A stretch of DNA of 64,000 bases from Cohnella endophytica. Its GTDB lineage: Bacteria; Bacillota; Bacilli; Paenibacillales; Paenibacillaceae. The notes under the pieces are model-generated. The model worked only from the letters and a program-made list of their open reading frames with translations, was not told the origin of the DNA and searched no databases. The stretch covers positions 186,001 to 250,000 of the forward strand of contig NZ_RBZM01000008.1 of NCBI RefSeq assembly GCF_003628305.1, given 5' to 3'. This document shows, one piece after another, positions 24,782-33,965 of this stretch. Position 1 is the first letter of the stretch, and each line of letters begins with the position of its first letter. A program made the position numbers and the translations under genes.

Positions 24782-26338
24782 TCAGATTTGGTCGCTATCG
24801 TTATTATTGGAAATCGGGTGGGAACCTATGCCGCGATTGGCGCTCTTAAACTCCGAAGGCGTCATTCCCGAATGGGACTTGAATACTTTGCTGAAGTAAC
24901 GTTGGTCCGCGTAGCCGGTCAGTTCGGCCACCTCTTTCAGGGGAAGAGACGTCGTACGAAGCAGCTCGGCGGCTTTCTGGAGACGCATTTCGGTCAGAAA
25001 TTCCACGAACGTCGCGTTCGAGAATTCTTTGAAAATGGAGCAAAGATAAGAGATGGATACCCCGAACAAATCGCCGAGGGCTCCGAGAGTCGTCGGTTCG
25101 TTCAGGTGGCTGGATAGATAAGCGCGGATTTTCACGAACGCTTCTTCTCGCGTTACGGACGCTTCCGACGGTTTCCATTCTCTCGAGACGAAGACGGCGA
25201 ATTGCTCGTTGAGGGCGCGATAGGAGGGAGAGGTACGCACCAGCCTCTCCATGATTTTCGCGTATTCGGATAGCGACTCGTCCTCTCCGTGCACGCACTT
25301 GACGATGATCCCCGTCAATTTCTTCAGATTCCGTTCGAGCGCGTGGATCGAGCAGCCCTCGTGCTCCCATAAGGAGAACATTCGCTCGAAGAATTTGTCC
25401 AATTCGTCCCATTTATGATGACCGATCAAATTTCGGATTTTGCTTTCATGAACGGATCCGAGTTGGGCGTAAGCAGGGAGATCTTGATCCGAATGGTTGG
25501 AGAGACGAACGAAGGAAGGCTTGTTTAAGGTGACTAATTTATGAAAAAGGGTATGGAGCTGTTTCATGTCCTTTAATTGATCGACGGCGAGGTTGCACCG
25601 GTATCCGGCCTGCAAGAAAGACGGGAACGCGATGCGCAGCCGGGAGAAGACATCTTGCAAGTTGCCTTCGGACATACGGGGAGATGCGATCGCCAAGAGC
25701 ATTTCATTAGAATCCTGCAGATCGATTAACCAGACGAAAGAATCCGGTTCGAAGGCGCTTTGCATGTCGACGATCAATTGACGAAATGGATTATCGATCA
25801 GTGATCCGACGTGCGAAGGCGCGTTCAAAGGAAGGACCCGCAGGAGGAAAAAAGAGAAGCTCAACGGTCCGAGCAAGTCTTCGATCGATCTAAGAATCGG
25901 ATCCTGATCCGAATTGCGAAGCCATAATTGTTCTAACGCTTGCTTGCCGAGATCGTGCTTATGCCGGAGTTCGAGCTTGCGGACCATTTCGTGGAAAAGC
26001 TCCGGATTAACCGGCTTCTGGATAAAATCGACGGCGTTCGCTTTGAAGGCTTCCCGGGCGTTCTCGAAAGAGGGATAACCGCTCACGATGACGACGTTGA
26101 CGCGAGGCCAATGCTCTTGGATCTGTTTGGCTAACGCCAGCCCGTCGACAGTCGCCATGCGAATATCCGTGAAGACGATGTCGGGTTGGGCCGCGGGAAG
26201 TTGTTCCAGCGCATCCTTGCCGTCGTAGACTTCCGAAACGACCTCGAGAGAGGAGCGATAAACCGAATTATAATCCGTAATCAACTTACGTATTCCCATC
26301 ATAAAGATAGGCTCGTCGTCTACGATCATGACCTTCAT
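24782..26338 (-). CDS. YesN-type response regulator, REC plus AraC domain
   Basis: A 518-residue regulator. The receiver domain (about 1-125) has Asp58 in IVFTDIRMATVDG and Lys in DFIQKPV. The C-terminal AraC pair of helix-turn-helices (about 410-505) includes LGDLFGVSISYLCSIFKEF and VAELTGYADQRYFSKVFKS. The start overlaps the kinase gene by four bases. The pair lies divergent from the second CUT1 sugar operon at 28.3 kb, its most probable target. Confidence 0.92.
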   Translation of the reverse strand: MKVMIVDDEPIFMMGIRKLITDYNSVYRSSLEVVSEVYDGKDALEQLPAAQPDIVFTDIRMATVDGLALAKQIQEHWPRVNVVIVSGYPSFENAREAFKANAVDFIQKPVNPELFHEMVRKLELRHKHDLGKQALEQLWLRNSDQDPILRSIEDLLGPLSFSFFLLRVLPLNAPSHVGSLIDNPFRQLIVDMQSAFEPDSFVWLIDLQDSNEMLLAIASPRMSEGNLQDVFSRLRIAFPSFLQAGYRCNLAVDQLKDMKQLHTLFHKLVTLNKPSFVRLSNHSDQDLPAYAQLGSVHESKIRNLIGHHKWDELDKFFERMFSLWEHEGCSIHALERNLKKLTGIIVKCVHGEDESLSEYAKIMERLVRTSPSYRALNEQFAVFVSREWKPSEASVTREEAFVKIRAYLSSHLNEPTTLGALGDLFGVSISYLCSIFKEFSNATFVEFLTEMRLQKAAELLRTTSLPLKEVAELTGYADQRYFSKVFKSHSGMTPSEFKSANRGIGSHPISNNNDSDQI

Positions 26339-28167
26339 CGAAGCACCTCAATTCCTCTCGGCAGCTTAAAAGCAATGCGAATGACAGCTCCTTGGCGTTC
26401 TTCGTTCGCGTCCAATTGAAGCTCGACGTTCTCGCCGTAGAGCAGTTTTAGCCGTAAATACGTACTGGCGATGCCCATTCCGCCGATGGACAAGCCATCC
26501 GGGCCGTCCTTGCGGGACAAGCTGGTCGAATGATTCTTTATGGATTGTTTGACTTCATTTAACTTGGACGGTTCGAAGCCGGTTCCGTTGTCTTTGATCT
26601 CTATCGTTAAGCGATCGTCCGCCATCCAACCTTCGACTTCGATCAGCATGGGACGGCTTAGGTTTTTGTAGCCGTGTTTAATGCTGTTCTCTACGAGCGG
26701 CTGAATGACCAGCTTGGGCAGACTCATATCCGCGACTTCTTCCGACAACGAAATCCGATATTCCAACCGATGTTGGTACCGGCTTTTCATCAATTCCAAA
26801 TACATCTCCGTTATGCCGAACTCTTCCCTCAAGGATACTTTCGTCTGATTGTCGCCGATCGTGTATCTTAGGAATTCCGCCAGCTTAATGCACAGATTGG
26901 CCGCAAGCTTGCTCTCGTTATGGTCGGACAGCACTTGAATGACGCCTAACATGTTAAACAGAAAGTGCGGATTGATCTGGGACTGCAGCAGGTCGAACCG
27001 GGATTGAAGCTGCAGATTATGAAACCGGACGATCTCGCTCAGCGATTGCTGCAGCCTGCCGTTCATTTTGCGGAAAGAGCGGTTCATCCGTTCTATCTCG
27101 TCGATGTAATAGCTTTGGCTCAAGTCGACTTCCATTCCGTTCTCTTCGTCGCTTAATTGCATCGAATCCAGGGCGAACCTGATTTTCTTGAGCGGCGAGG
27201 TGAGAATTCGGGCCAAATAATAGTAGATCAGCAAGGAAAATAGGACAAGGAAGGAGACTATGGAGATCATGACCCACTGAAAGTTCCGGATCGGCTCGTA
27301 CAGTCGGTCTAATCCGACCGTCATGTAGATCGCGAAATTGCCCGATTGCGATTGCCTATAGAATTCCAGCTTGCCGGATTTCGTTCTCGGGAATTTATCC
27401 ACGGAGTCGGCAATGCGTTCGGCACTTGACGCCGTCCCGCCATAATCGGTCTCCGCGTTAGGATAGGCGTATATGCGAGAGGAACGGTTATAGATCCTGA
27501 TCTGGTCGAAGGGGATTTCGGATAGCGCCGAAGGATCGAATATCCGCGAGGCTTCGATTTGAATCTGCATGAATCCGGCAGGCTCCGCCCCGACTTGCAA
27601 GAGCCTCGTGAGAGAGAATACGGGAACTTCGCCGCCCGAGGTATAAGGATCCCGCGCGGCGTATTGGGCGTCAATAGCGCCGCCCAGCGTGCGTGCCTTT
27701 CCTATCCATTGCTCGCGAAGGGCATCGGGCGGATCGGCGGCGACTTCTTGGTTGGAGAACACCGTGCCGTCTTCGAGAATAATGCTGATCCGATCCCAGT
27801 TCTTATAGATTTCTTGTCCCAGCGAAATATAATTTTTAACGGATTGAATCGTAGCGAACTTGTCGGCCGTCTGGTGATCCATGGCTACGAGTTGTTCTAC
27901 GAGGGTGTAAGGGGATTCGGTGCCGTATCCTCTGATCAAGTAGATCTGCTTCGTGTAATTCTCGTACTGGGATTCCAGCAGATTGAAGTTATTGACGGAG
28001 CCGTTGAAGATCTGCTCCACGATGGCGTTCTGGTTACGAACGAGCTTGTCCTTCAAATAGTAATAAGTAGGCACGGCAACGGCAACCGTCAGAATAATAA
28101 TAATGAGAGAGTAGGAGATAAAGAGCTTGGTATGAAAGTTACGAAAGAGAAGAAATCTCCTTAGCAT
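26335..28167 (-). CDS. YesM-type sensor histidine kinase
   Basis: A 610-residue kinase with two membrane helices (about 16-36 and 295-318) flanking an extracellular sensor domain, a HAMP linker, the LytS/YesM His_kinase segment (phosphoacceptor in LLQSQINPHFLFNMLG) and a HATPase_c domain (LVENSIKHGYK, DNGTGF, GGMGIASTYLRLKLLYG). The cognate regulator follows with a four-base overlap. The gene is divergent from a sugar-importer operon, and the 183-base gap between them holds two cre-like sites. Confidence 0.92.
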   Translation of the reverse strand: MLRRFLLFRNFHTKLFISYSLIIIILTVAVAVPTYYYLKDKLVRNQNAIVEQIFNGSVNNFNLLESQYENYTKQIYLIRGYGTESPYTLVEQLVAMDHQTADKFATIQSVKNYISLGQEIYKNWDRISIILEDGTVFSNQEVAADPPDALREQWIGKARTLGGAIDAQYAARDPYTSGGEVPVFSLTRLLQVGAEPAGFMQIQIEASRIFDPSALSEIPFDQIRIYNRSSRIYAYPNAETDYGGTASSAERIADSVDKFPRTKSGKLEFYRQSQSGNFAIYMTVGLDRLYEPIRNFQWVMISIVSFLVLFSLLIYYYLARILTSPLKKIRFALDSMQLSDEENGMEVDLSQSYYIDEIERMNRSFRKMNGRLQQSLSEIVRFHNLQLQSRFDLLQSQINPHFLFNMLGVIQVLSDHNESKLAANLCIKLAEFLRYTIGDNQTKVSLREEFGITEMYLELMKSRYQHRLEYRISLSEEVADMSLPKLVIQPLVENSIKHGYKNLSRPMLIEVEGWMADDRLTIEIKDNGTGFEPSKLNEVKQSIKNHSTSLSRKDGPDGLSIGGMGIASTYLRLKLLYGENVELQLDANEERQGAVIRIAFKLPRGIEVLR

Positions 28168-28225
28168 GTCTCCGCCTCTTGTTCTCTATTTTTAGTAGGC
28201 TCAGTGTAGCATAATAGAAAAAGTT

Positions 28226-28239
28226 TGAAAACGCTTTAG
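28226..28239 (+). promoter_or_regulatory. cre-like site in the divergent intergenic region
   Basis: TGAAAACGCTTTAG matches the CcpA core TGNAANCGNWNNCW at all but the last two conserved positions. It lies between the divergent kinase and sugar-operon genes. Confidence 0.35.
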
Positions 28240-28315
28240 AAGCGGGAAGAAGATATTCCACATGCGCGTGCAAGATATTCGGTTGTTGGGGAGCCCGGAA
28301 TCTCTTATAACTAAT

Positions 28316-28331
28316 TTGTAAGCACTTACAA
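28316..28331 (+). promoter_or_regulatory. inverted repeat / cre-like operator just before the second CUT1 operon
   Basis: TTGTAAGCACTTACAA has perfect 7-base arms around CA and differs from the cre consensus at a single conserved base (CG to CA). It ends 19 bases before the binding-protein gene, where a CcpA or LacI-type repressor could block transcription. Confidence 0.55.
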
Positions 28332-28350
28332 CACAATTGGGGGAAGCAAC

Positions 28351-29706
28351 ATGAACCGAAAGCTACTTAAGATCGTCACGTTCGTAACGATGATTTGTTT
28401 AATTCTCGCGTTGGCCGCATGCGGCAGCAACAAAGGAAATAACGGCGGCAATGCCCAGCCGAGCAACAGCTCCGAATCCGCCGAGACGCCTGCTCCTTCG
28501 GCCTCGCAAGAGCCGATGAAGCTCACCATCATCGGTCACGGGTCCAACTTCACGACGGGATGGGAAGCCGTGCTGGCGGACGCGAAGACGAAAGGCTTCG
28601 AGATCCAAGTCGAGAAGCTTCCGGAAGGCAGTCAAGGCGACGATATCGTGAAGACAAGATTGGCAACGAAGGAATTACCCGATATTCTGCTGAACTATTC
28701 CGGCCAGGCCAATATTATGGGCAACGGAAATCCGGATGAACTATACGTCGATCTGTCGAACCAAGCTTGGGTTCAAAACCTGAATCTCGACACATGGGGA
28801 AGCTCCTTCGCTTATCAAGGCAAAGTCGTAGGCGCTCCGTTCCAAGGCTCCCAGGTCATGGCGATGTTCTATAACAAAAAAGTATTCGAGAGCGCCGGAG
28901 TGAACGTGCCGACGACGTACGAAGAATTCTTGGCGACGTGCGACGCTATTGCCAAAGCCGGTAAGACGCCCGTGTTCTTGCCGGGCAAGGATCCATGGAC
29001 GCTTCAGTTCAGCACGCTGTTCTCCACGGCGCAGAAGGATTCGACGGAGATCGCGGGCAAGCTCAACCAGAACCAAATGAAATTCGCGGAATACCAGGAC
29101 TTCAAGGCAGGGTTGGACGTGCTGAAGGAAATCGTGGACAAGGGGTACGGCAGCAAGGATCCGTTCGCTCATGGCTATGACGATGCCGAAAAGGCGCTTG
29201 CCAACGGAGATGCCGCTATGTTCATGATGGGCGCATGGTTCATGACGGATATCGTGAAGAAATATCCGGACAAGGTGAATGACATCGGAGCGTTCGCGAT
29301 GCCGATCCCGGGCGGCAAGACGCCGACCGTAGCCGTTTCTCCTTCGGTGGCGCTATATGCGATGAAAGGAACCAAAAATCAAACCTCGGCGGAGAAGTTC
29401 ATCGAATATTTCGAATCGATCGATACGCAAAATATTTTCTTCGGAGCCGAGGGTGGCATTCCCGAGATTACCGGAGTAAGCAAGTTAACCTTGACCCCTG
29501 CAGAGATGGAGGCCAAAGCGATCGTCGACGCGGGCAACGGATTCGTGAACTACCAAGGCTCGGGATTGAACTATGCGGGCGGCGATTTCCCAAGCTTAAG
29601 CGCGGACATCGTCGGAGGAAAGAAAACTCCGCAACAAGTGCTGGAAGCGATGGATAAGGAATTCGTCAAGCAAGCGAAGATCAAGAACGATCCGAATTTC
29701 AAATAA
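28351..29706 (+). CDS. sugar ABC transporter substrate-binding lipoprotein (CUT1 family)
   Basis: A 451-residue lipoprotein. The signal peptide ends LAAC with Cys24, then a low-complexity Asn/Ser/Pro linker. The fold motifs (TRLATKELPDILLNYSG, MFYNKKVFESAGVNVPTTYEEF, LANGDAAMFMMGAWF) are typical of family-1 sugar binders. ATG 28351 is preceded by TTGGGGGAAG. It heads an operon with two permeases, GH31, GH95 and a secreted beta-helix protein, so the cargo is probably a fucose- and glucose/xylose-containing oligosaccharide (inference). Confidence 0.92.
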   Translation: MNRKLLKIVTFVTMICLILALAACGSNKGNNGGNAQPSNSSESAETPAPSASQEPMKLTIIGHGSNFTTGWEAVLADAKTKGFEIQVEKLPEGSQGDDIVKTRLATKELPDILLNYSGQANIMGNGNPDELYVDLSNQAWVQNLNLDTWGSSFAYQGKVVGAPFQGSQVMAMFYNKKVFESAGVNVPTTYEEFLATCDAIAKAGKTPVFLPGKDPWTLQFSTLFSTAQKDSTEIAGKLNQNQMKFAEYQDFKAGLDVLKEIVDKGYGSKDPFAHGYDDAEKALANGDAAMFMMGAWFMTDIVKKYPDKVNDIGAFAMPIPGGKTPTVAVSPSVALYAMKGTKNQTSAEKFIEYFESIDTQNIFFGAEGGIPEITGVSKLTLTPAEMEAKAIVDAGNGFVNYQGSGLNYAGGDFPSLSADIVGGKKTPQQVLEAMDKEFVKQAKIKNDPNFK

Positions 29707-29718
29707 GAACCGTGGTGG

Positions 29719-29743
29719 AGGGAGGGCGGTAGACGTCCTCCCT
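29719..29743 (+). other. intercistronic hairpin after the second binding-protein gene
   Basis: AGGGAGG (29719-29725) pairs with CCTCCCT (29737-29743) without a T tract. Its position matches the hairpin at 12448-12479 in the first CUT1 operon, suggesting the same mRNA-stability function. Confidence 0.5.
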
Positions 29744-29768
29744 TCTTCGCGAAAGAGGTGATCGCCCG

Positions 29769-30644
29769 ATGAGCAAATTGACTAGACAAAATTACCCGTA
29801 CTACCTCTTGCTGCCCGGTCTTCTCGTTTTCCTCTGTTTTTTTGCTTATCCGTCCGTCAGCGGATTTTACTATGCCTTCGTGAATTGGGACGGTCTTCAG
29901 ATCAGAGGGTTTACGGGATGGGAGAACTTCCGCAACTTGATCGACCGGGACGATTTCGGCCTGGTTTTCTACAATACGTTCTTGTTTACGTTCGTGACGA
30001 CTTTTTGCAAAATCGTGCTCGGTTTGTTGCTGGCCGTTCTGGCCAATATGACGCTTAAGTCCGCCCGTCTGTTGCGATCCGTACTGTTCATGCCCGTCAT
30101 GCTCAGTTACGTGGCCGTTGGCTTGGTATTCTCGGCCATCTACGATCCGGACAACGGATTATTGAACCAATTGCTCGCTTGGGCTGGGCTGGGAGGATGG
30201 ACGCAATCTTGGTTGACGAACGAGCATCTCGTCATGTATTCCATCTCCGCCGTGGAGATCTGGAAGACCGCGGGGTTCTGCATGATGCTGTTCTTGGCGG
30301 GATTGCAGACGATCCCGAACGAGTGGTACGAAGCCGCCAAGATTGACGGCGCGGGGGCCATGGGTAGGTTCCGCTACATTACGCTGCCCGCTCTTCGTCC
30401 GGTCCTTCAGATCAACGTCATCCTTACGCTTATCAGCGGACTAAAAGTATTCGATCTCGTCTATACGATGACGGGAGGAGGACCGGCCGGCGCGTCGGAG
30501 ATCATCTCCACGGTCATCTACGATTCTTTCGCCAAAGGGTACTACGGGGAAGGCACAGCAGCCAATTTACTCTTATTCGTCATCATCTTAATCGTAATCG
30601 CGTTAACGCATAAGTTGATTACGAAGAGAGGCGAGGGGGTCTAA
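29769..30644 (+). CDS. CUT1 sugar ABC transporter permease, MalF/UgpA type
   Basis: A 291-residue six-helix permease with the EAA loop (EWYEAAKIDGAGAMGRFRYITLPAL) and MTGGGPAGASEIISTVIY near the C-terminus. It starts at ATG 29769 behind AAAGAGGTGATC. The partner permease begins 2 bases after its stop codon. It imports the sugar captured by the preceding lipoprotein. Confidence 0.92.
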   Translation: MSKLTRQNYPYYLLLPGLLVFLCFFAYPSVSGFYYAFVNWDGLQIRGFTGWENFRNLIDRDDFGLVFYNTFLFTFVTTFCKIVLGLLLAVLANMTLKSARLLRSVLFMPVMLSYVAVGLVFSAIYDPDNGLLNQLLAWAGLGGWTQSWLTNEHLVMYSISAVEIWKTAGFCMMLFLAGLQTIPNEWYEAAKIDGAGAMGRFRYITLPALRPVLQINVILTLISGLKVFDLVYTMTGGGPAGASEIISTVIYDSFAKGYYGEGTAANLLLFVIILIVIALTHKLITKRGEGV

Positions 30645-30646
30645 CC

Positions 30647-31474
30647 ATGCGCAAAATGTTAAAAAACAATAGATTAGGCTGGGAGATCTTGGCTCTCGCG
30701 ATATGTCTCGTCGTCTTCCTTCCTACTTTTATGGTTATCGTGAATTCCTTTAAGGACGTCGCGGGAGCGGCGGACATGTCGATTTCGTTGCCGAAGGCAT
30801 GGAACATCGTCGATAACTACAAGACCGTATACCGGGAAGCCAATATTCCCCGGGCTTATTGGAACACGTCGGTCGTCACCGTGCTGAGCGTCATCGGAGT
30901 CGTCCTGTTCTGCAGCACTTCGGCTTACGTCATTCAGAGAAGAGACGACCGTTTCATCCGCGTTCTGAGATACGTATTGCTAGCGGGCATGATTTTGCCG
31001 TTAACGATTATTCCGACTTTTATTCTCTTTCATAAAGTCCATCTCACGGGAAATTACTGGGGAGTCATCCTTCTCTATATCGCTTCTTCGTACCCTTTCA
31101 TTACTTACGTCTATAGCGGATTTTTCGATGGCATATCGAAGGAAATCGACGAAGCGGCGGCGATGGACGGAGCCAAGGGAGCGGGGCTGTTCCTTCGCGT
31201 CATCTTCCCGTTGCTCATGCCTATTAACGCGACGGCCGTCATCATTAGCTTCATGAGCTTCTGGAACGATTTCGGCACGGCGATCTATTTTCTAAGCTCG
31301 CCGAAGCTGCAGACGCTCGGATTAACGATCTATTTCTTCTTCGGCGTTCATTCGAGCGATTGGAATTACGTCTTCGCCGATCTCGTGCTCATCTCTCTGC
31401 CGGTCATTCTACTATATGTTTTGCTGCAAAGGTACATCGTGTCCGGGCTTACTTCAGGGGCGGTCAAAAGTTAA
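30647..31474 (+). CDS. CUT1 sugar ABC transporter permease, MalG/UgpE type
   Basis: A 275-residue six-helix permease with the coupling loop (KEIDEAAAMDGAKGAGLFLRVIFPL) and the typical C-terminus YIVSGLTSGAVKS. The ribosome site GAGGCGAGGGGG lies within the end of the previous gene. The GH31 gene follows after 25 bases. No ATPase gene is present locally. Confidence 0.92.
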   Translation: MRKMLKNNRLGWEILALAICLVVFLPTFMVIVNSFKDVAGAADMSISLPKAWNIVDNYKTVYREANIPRAYWNTSVVTVLSVIGVVLFCSTSAYVIQRRDDRFIRVLRYVLLAGMILPLTIIPTFILFHKVHLTGNYWGVILLYIASSYPFITYVYSGFFDGISKEIDEAAAMDGAKGAGLFLRVIFPLLMPINATAVIISFMSFWNDFGTAIYFLSSPKLQTLGLTIYFFFGVHSSDWNYVFADLVLISLPVILLYVLLQRYIVSGLTSGAVKS

Positions 31475-31499
31475 TCGCGGATAAGAGGGGAAATCGACG

Positions 31500-33965
31500 A
31501 TGAAATTAACGGGCTGGGAGAAAAAAGCGGACTTGCTCTACCTCGAGACGGAGACGGGAATAGCGAAGCTGGTTCCGGTGTCCGAACGCGCCGTGCGCGT
31601 CGTGTATACGCAAGATCGGAGCTTTAGCGTCAAAGAGAGTCTTATCGTTCTTAATCAGGGGAAGAAGTCCGTCCGGTGGGAGCTTCGGGAGGAATCGGAT
31701 CGGCTTATTCTGCGAACGTCCGCGCTGAAGATCTCGATTAATAAAAATACATGCGCATTCACTTATGAAGACAAGGACGGATGTTTGCTGACGAAGGAAC
31801 CCGATCGGGGAGGCAAGACGCTCGTTCCGATCGAGGTCGAGAAAACGGTATACGACGACCAAGTGACGATTACGACCGGGCAAGGCGCCGACGGAGTTCG
31901 GGCACGGGTAGAAGGCTCCCGCAAGACGGTCGACCGGAGCGCTTATCATACGAAGCTGGAGTTCGAATGGCAAGAGGGAGAGGCGCTGTACGGTCTGGGT
32001 TCGCATGAGGAAGGCGTCATGGATTTACGCGGCACCCATCAGTATTTGTACCAGCAGAACATGAAGGCCGTCGTGCCGATGCTCGTCTCTACGCGCGGGT
32101 ATGCCGTTCTGTGGGACAGCTGTTCCTATATGGCTTTCCGCGACGACATGCACGGCTCCTATTTGTGGACCGACGTAGACGACGAGATGGATTACTATTT
32201 CCTGTACGGCCCCGAATTTGACGAACTCGTATACGAATATCGGGAGTTGACGGGCTCGGTCCCGATGCTTCCGAAGTGGGCTTTGGGTTATGCGCAATCG
32301 AAGGAGCGTTACAAATCGCAGGAAGAGATACTCGACATTTTGCGGGAGTATCGCGAGCGCAAGCTGCCTCTGGATTTACTGATTTTGGACTGGCAATCCT
32401 GGACGGGCAACTGGTGGGGGCAGAAATCGCTCGATCCCGAACGTTTTCCCGATCCGGAAGGCATGATGCGGAACCTTCATGAGGATGGAGCCAGGCTTAT
32501 GGTGTCGATCTGGCCGATCATGAACAATAACGGACCGGACCAGGAGGAGATGAGGGAACAGGGCTTCCTGCTGGGCAATCAGGCGAACTATGATCCGTTC
32601 CGCCCCGAAGCAAGGTTGCTTTATTGGAAGCAGGCCAACGAAGGATTGTTCAAGCACGGTATCGATGCCTGGTGGTGCGATTGCACCGAGCCGTTCGAGG
32701 CGGATTGGAAAGGGGCGATTAAGCCGGAACCGGAAGAACGCGTATCGATTAACGTGAACGAGTTCAAGAATTACTTGGACCCGGAGGTCATCAATGCATA
32801 TTCGCTCCTTCATTCCCGCGGCATATACGAAGGTCAACGGGAAACCGACGATACGAAGCGGGTCGTCAATCTGACGAGATCGGCCTACGCCGGGCAACAA
32901 CGTTACGGAGCCATCACTTGGTCGGGCGATACGGCGGCGACTTGGACGACCTTGCGAAATCAGATTCCCGCGGGGCTGAATTTCTGCGCGACGGGAGTCC
33001 CTTACTGGACGATGGATATCGGAGCGTTCTTCGTCGGAAAGAAACCGGAAATGTGGTTCTGGAATGGGGACTACGACAAGGGCTACGAGGATGACGGATA
33101 TAAGGAATTGTATGTCCGGTGGTTCCAATTGGGCGCTTTCCTGCCGATGTTCCGCTCCCATGGAACGGACACGCCGAGAGAAGTATGGAGATTCGGGGAG
33201 CCGGGATCCGTCTTCTACGATACGTTAGCGAAATTCCTGAAGCTCCGATATCGGTTATTGCCTTATTTGTATGCCTTGACGGGCGCGGTCACCCAGGACC
33301 ATTACACGATGCTTCGGGCGCTGGCGTTCGATTTCAGGGAAGACCCGGCCGTGCGCGATATCGGGGATCAATATATGTTCGGTCCCGCGTTTCTCGTCAA
33401 TCCGGTAACGAAGCCGATGTACTACGAGAGCGGGTCGCGCAAGCTGGAGGGAGTACCGTCAACTCGCCGGGTCTATTTACCGTCGGGCTCGGGTTGGTAC
33501 GACTTCTGGACGGGCGCGCGACTGGAAGGCGGTATGGTAATCGAAGCGGAAGCCCCGTTGGACATTCTGCCGCTGTTCGTCCGGGCGGGTTCGATCGTGC
33601 CGATGTCGCCTGTCGTCCAGAGCACGGACGAACTCGGCTCGCAGCCCTATGAAATCAGAATCTATCCCGGACGAGACGGGAAATTCAAGCTTTACGAAGA
33701 CGAAGGCGACAATTACAACTACGAGAAGGGCGAATTCGCTTCGATCGAGATGGAATGGCTGGACGAGGAACGGACGTTCAAGATTGGTAGCAGGCAGGGG
33801 GATTTCCCCGGCATGGTTCGGAAGCGCCTGATGAATCTCGTGATCGTCGGCGCGGGAGGCGGACAAGGCAACGGGGAGGCGGAGTCGACTATGTTCGATC
33901 GTACCGTTACGTATACGGGAGAATCCGTCGTCATTTCTTTCGACTCGCATGAAGCCGCATCATGA
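31500..33965 (+). CDS. GH31 family alpha-glycosidase (alpha-glucosidase/alpha-xylosidase-like)
   Basis: An 821-residue cytoplasmic enzyme with an N-terminal beta-sandwich (about 1-230), a (beta/alpha)8 barrel and distal beta domains. In the barrel, DAWWCDCTEPF carries the catalytic nucleophile Asp and TWSGDTAATW the acid/base Asp. PMFRSHGTDTPREVWRFGE is another GH31 hallmark. Its stop codon overlaps the start of the GH95 gene by four bases, so the two are made together and probably act in sequence on one imported oligosaccharide. The WWCDCTEP form differs from the common WxDMNE and may mark a specific subfamily. Confidence 0.9.
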   Translation: MKLTGWEKKADLLYLETETGIAKLVPVSERAVRVVYTQDRSFSVKESLIVLNQGKKSVRWELREESDRLILRTSALKISINKNTCAFTYEDKDGCLLTKEPDRGGKTLVPIEVEKTVYDDQVTITTGQGADGVRARVEGSRKTVDRSAYHTKLEFEWQEGEALYGLGSHEEGVMDLRGTHQYLYQQNMKAVVPMLVSTRGYAVLWDSCSYMAFRDDMHGSYLWTDVDDEMDYYFLYGPEFDELVYEYRELTGSVPMLPKWALGYAQSKERYKSQEEILDILREYRERKLPLDLLILDWQSWTGNWWGQKSLDPERFPDPEGMMRNLHEDGARLMVSIWPIMNNNGPDQEEMREQGFLLGNQANYDPFRPEARLLYWKQANEGLFKHGIDAWWCDCTEPFEADWKGAIKPEPEERVSINVNEFKNYLDPEVINAYSLLHSRGIYEGQRETDDTKRVVNLTRSAYAGQQRYGAITWSGDTAATWTTLRNQIPAGLNFCATGVPYWTMDIGAFFVGKKPEMWFWNGDYDKGYEDDGYKELYVRWFQLGAFLPMFRSHGTDTPREVWRFGEPGSVFYDTLAKFLKLRYRLLPYLYALTGAVTQDHYTMLRALAFDFREDPAVRDIGDQYMFGPAFLVNPVTKPMYYESGSRKLEGVPSTRRVYLPSGSGWYDFWTGARLEGGMVIEAEAPLDILPLFVRAGSIVPMSPVVQSTDELGSQPYEIRIYPGRDGKFKLYEDEGDNYNYEKGEFASIEMEWLDEERTFKIGSRQGDFPGMVRKRLMNLVIVGAGGGQGNGEAESTMFDRTVTYTGESVVISFDSHEAAS

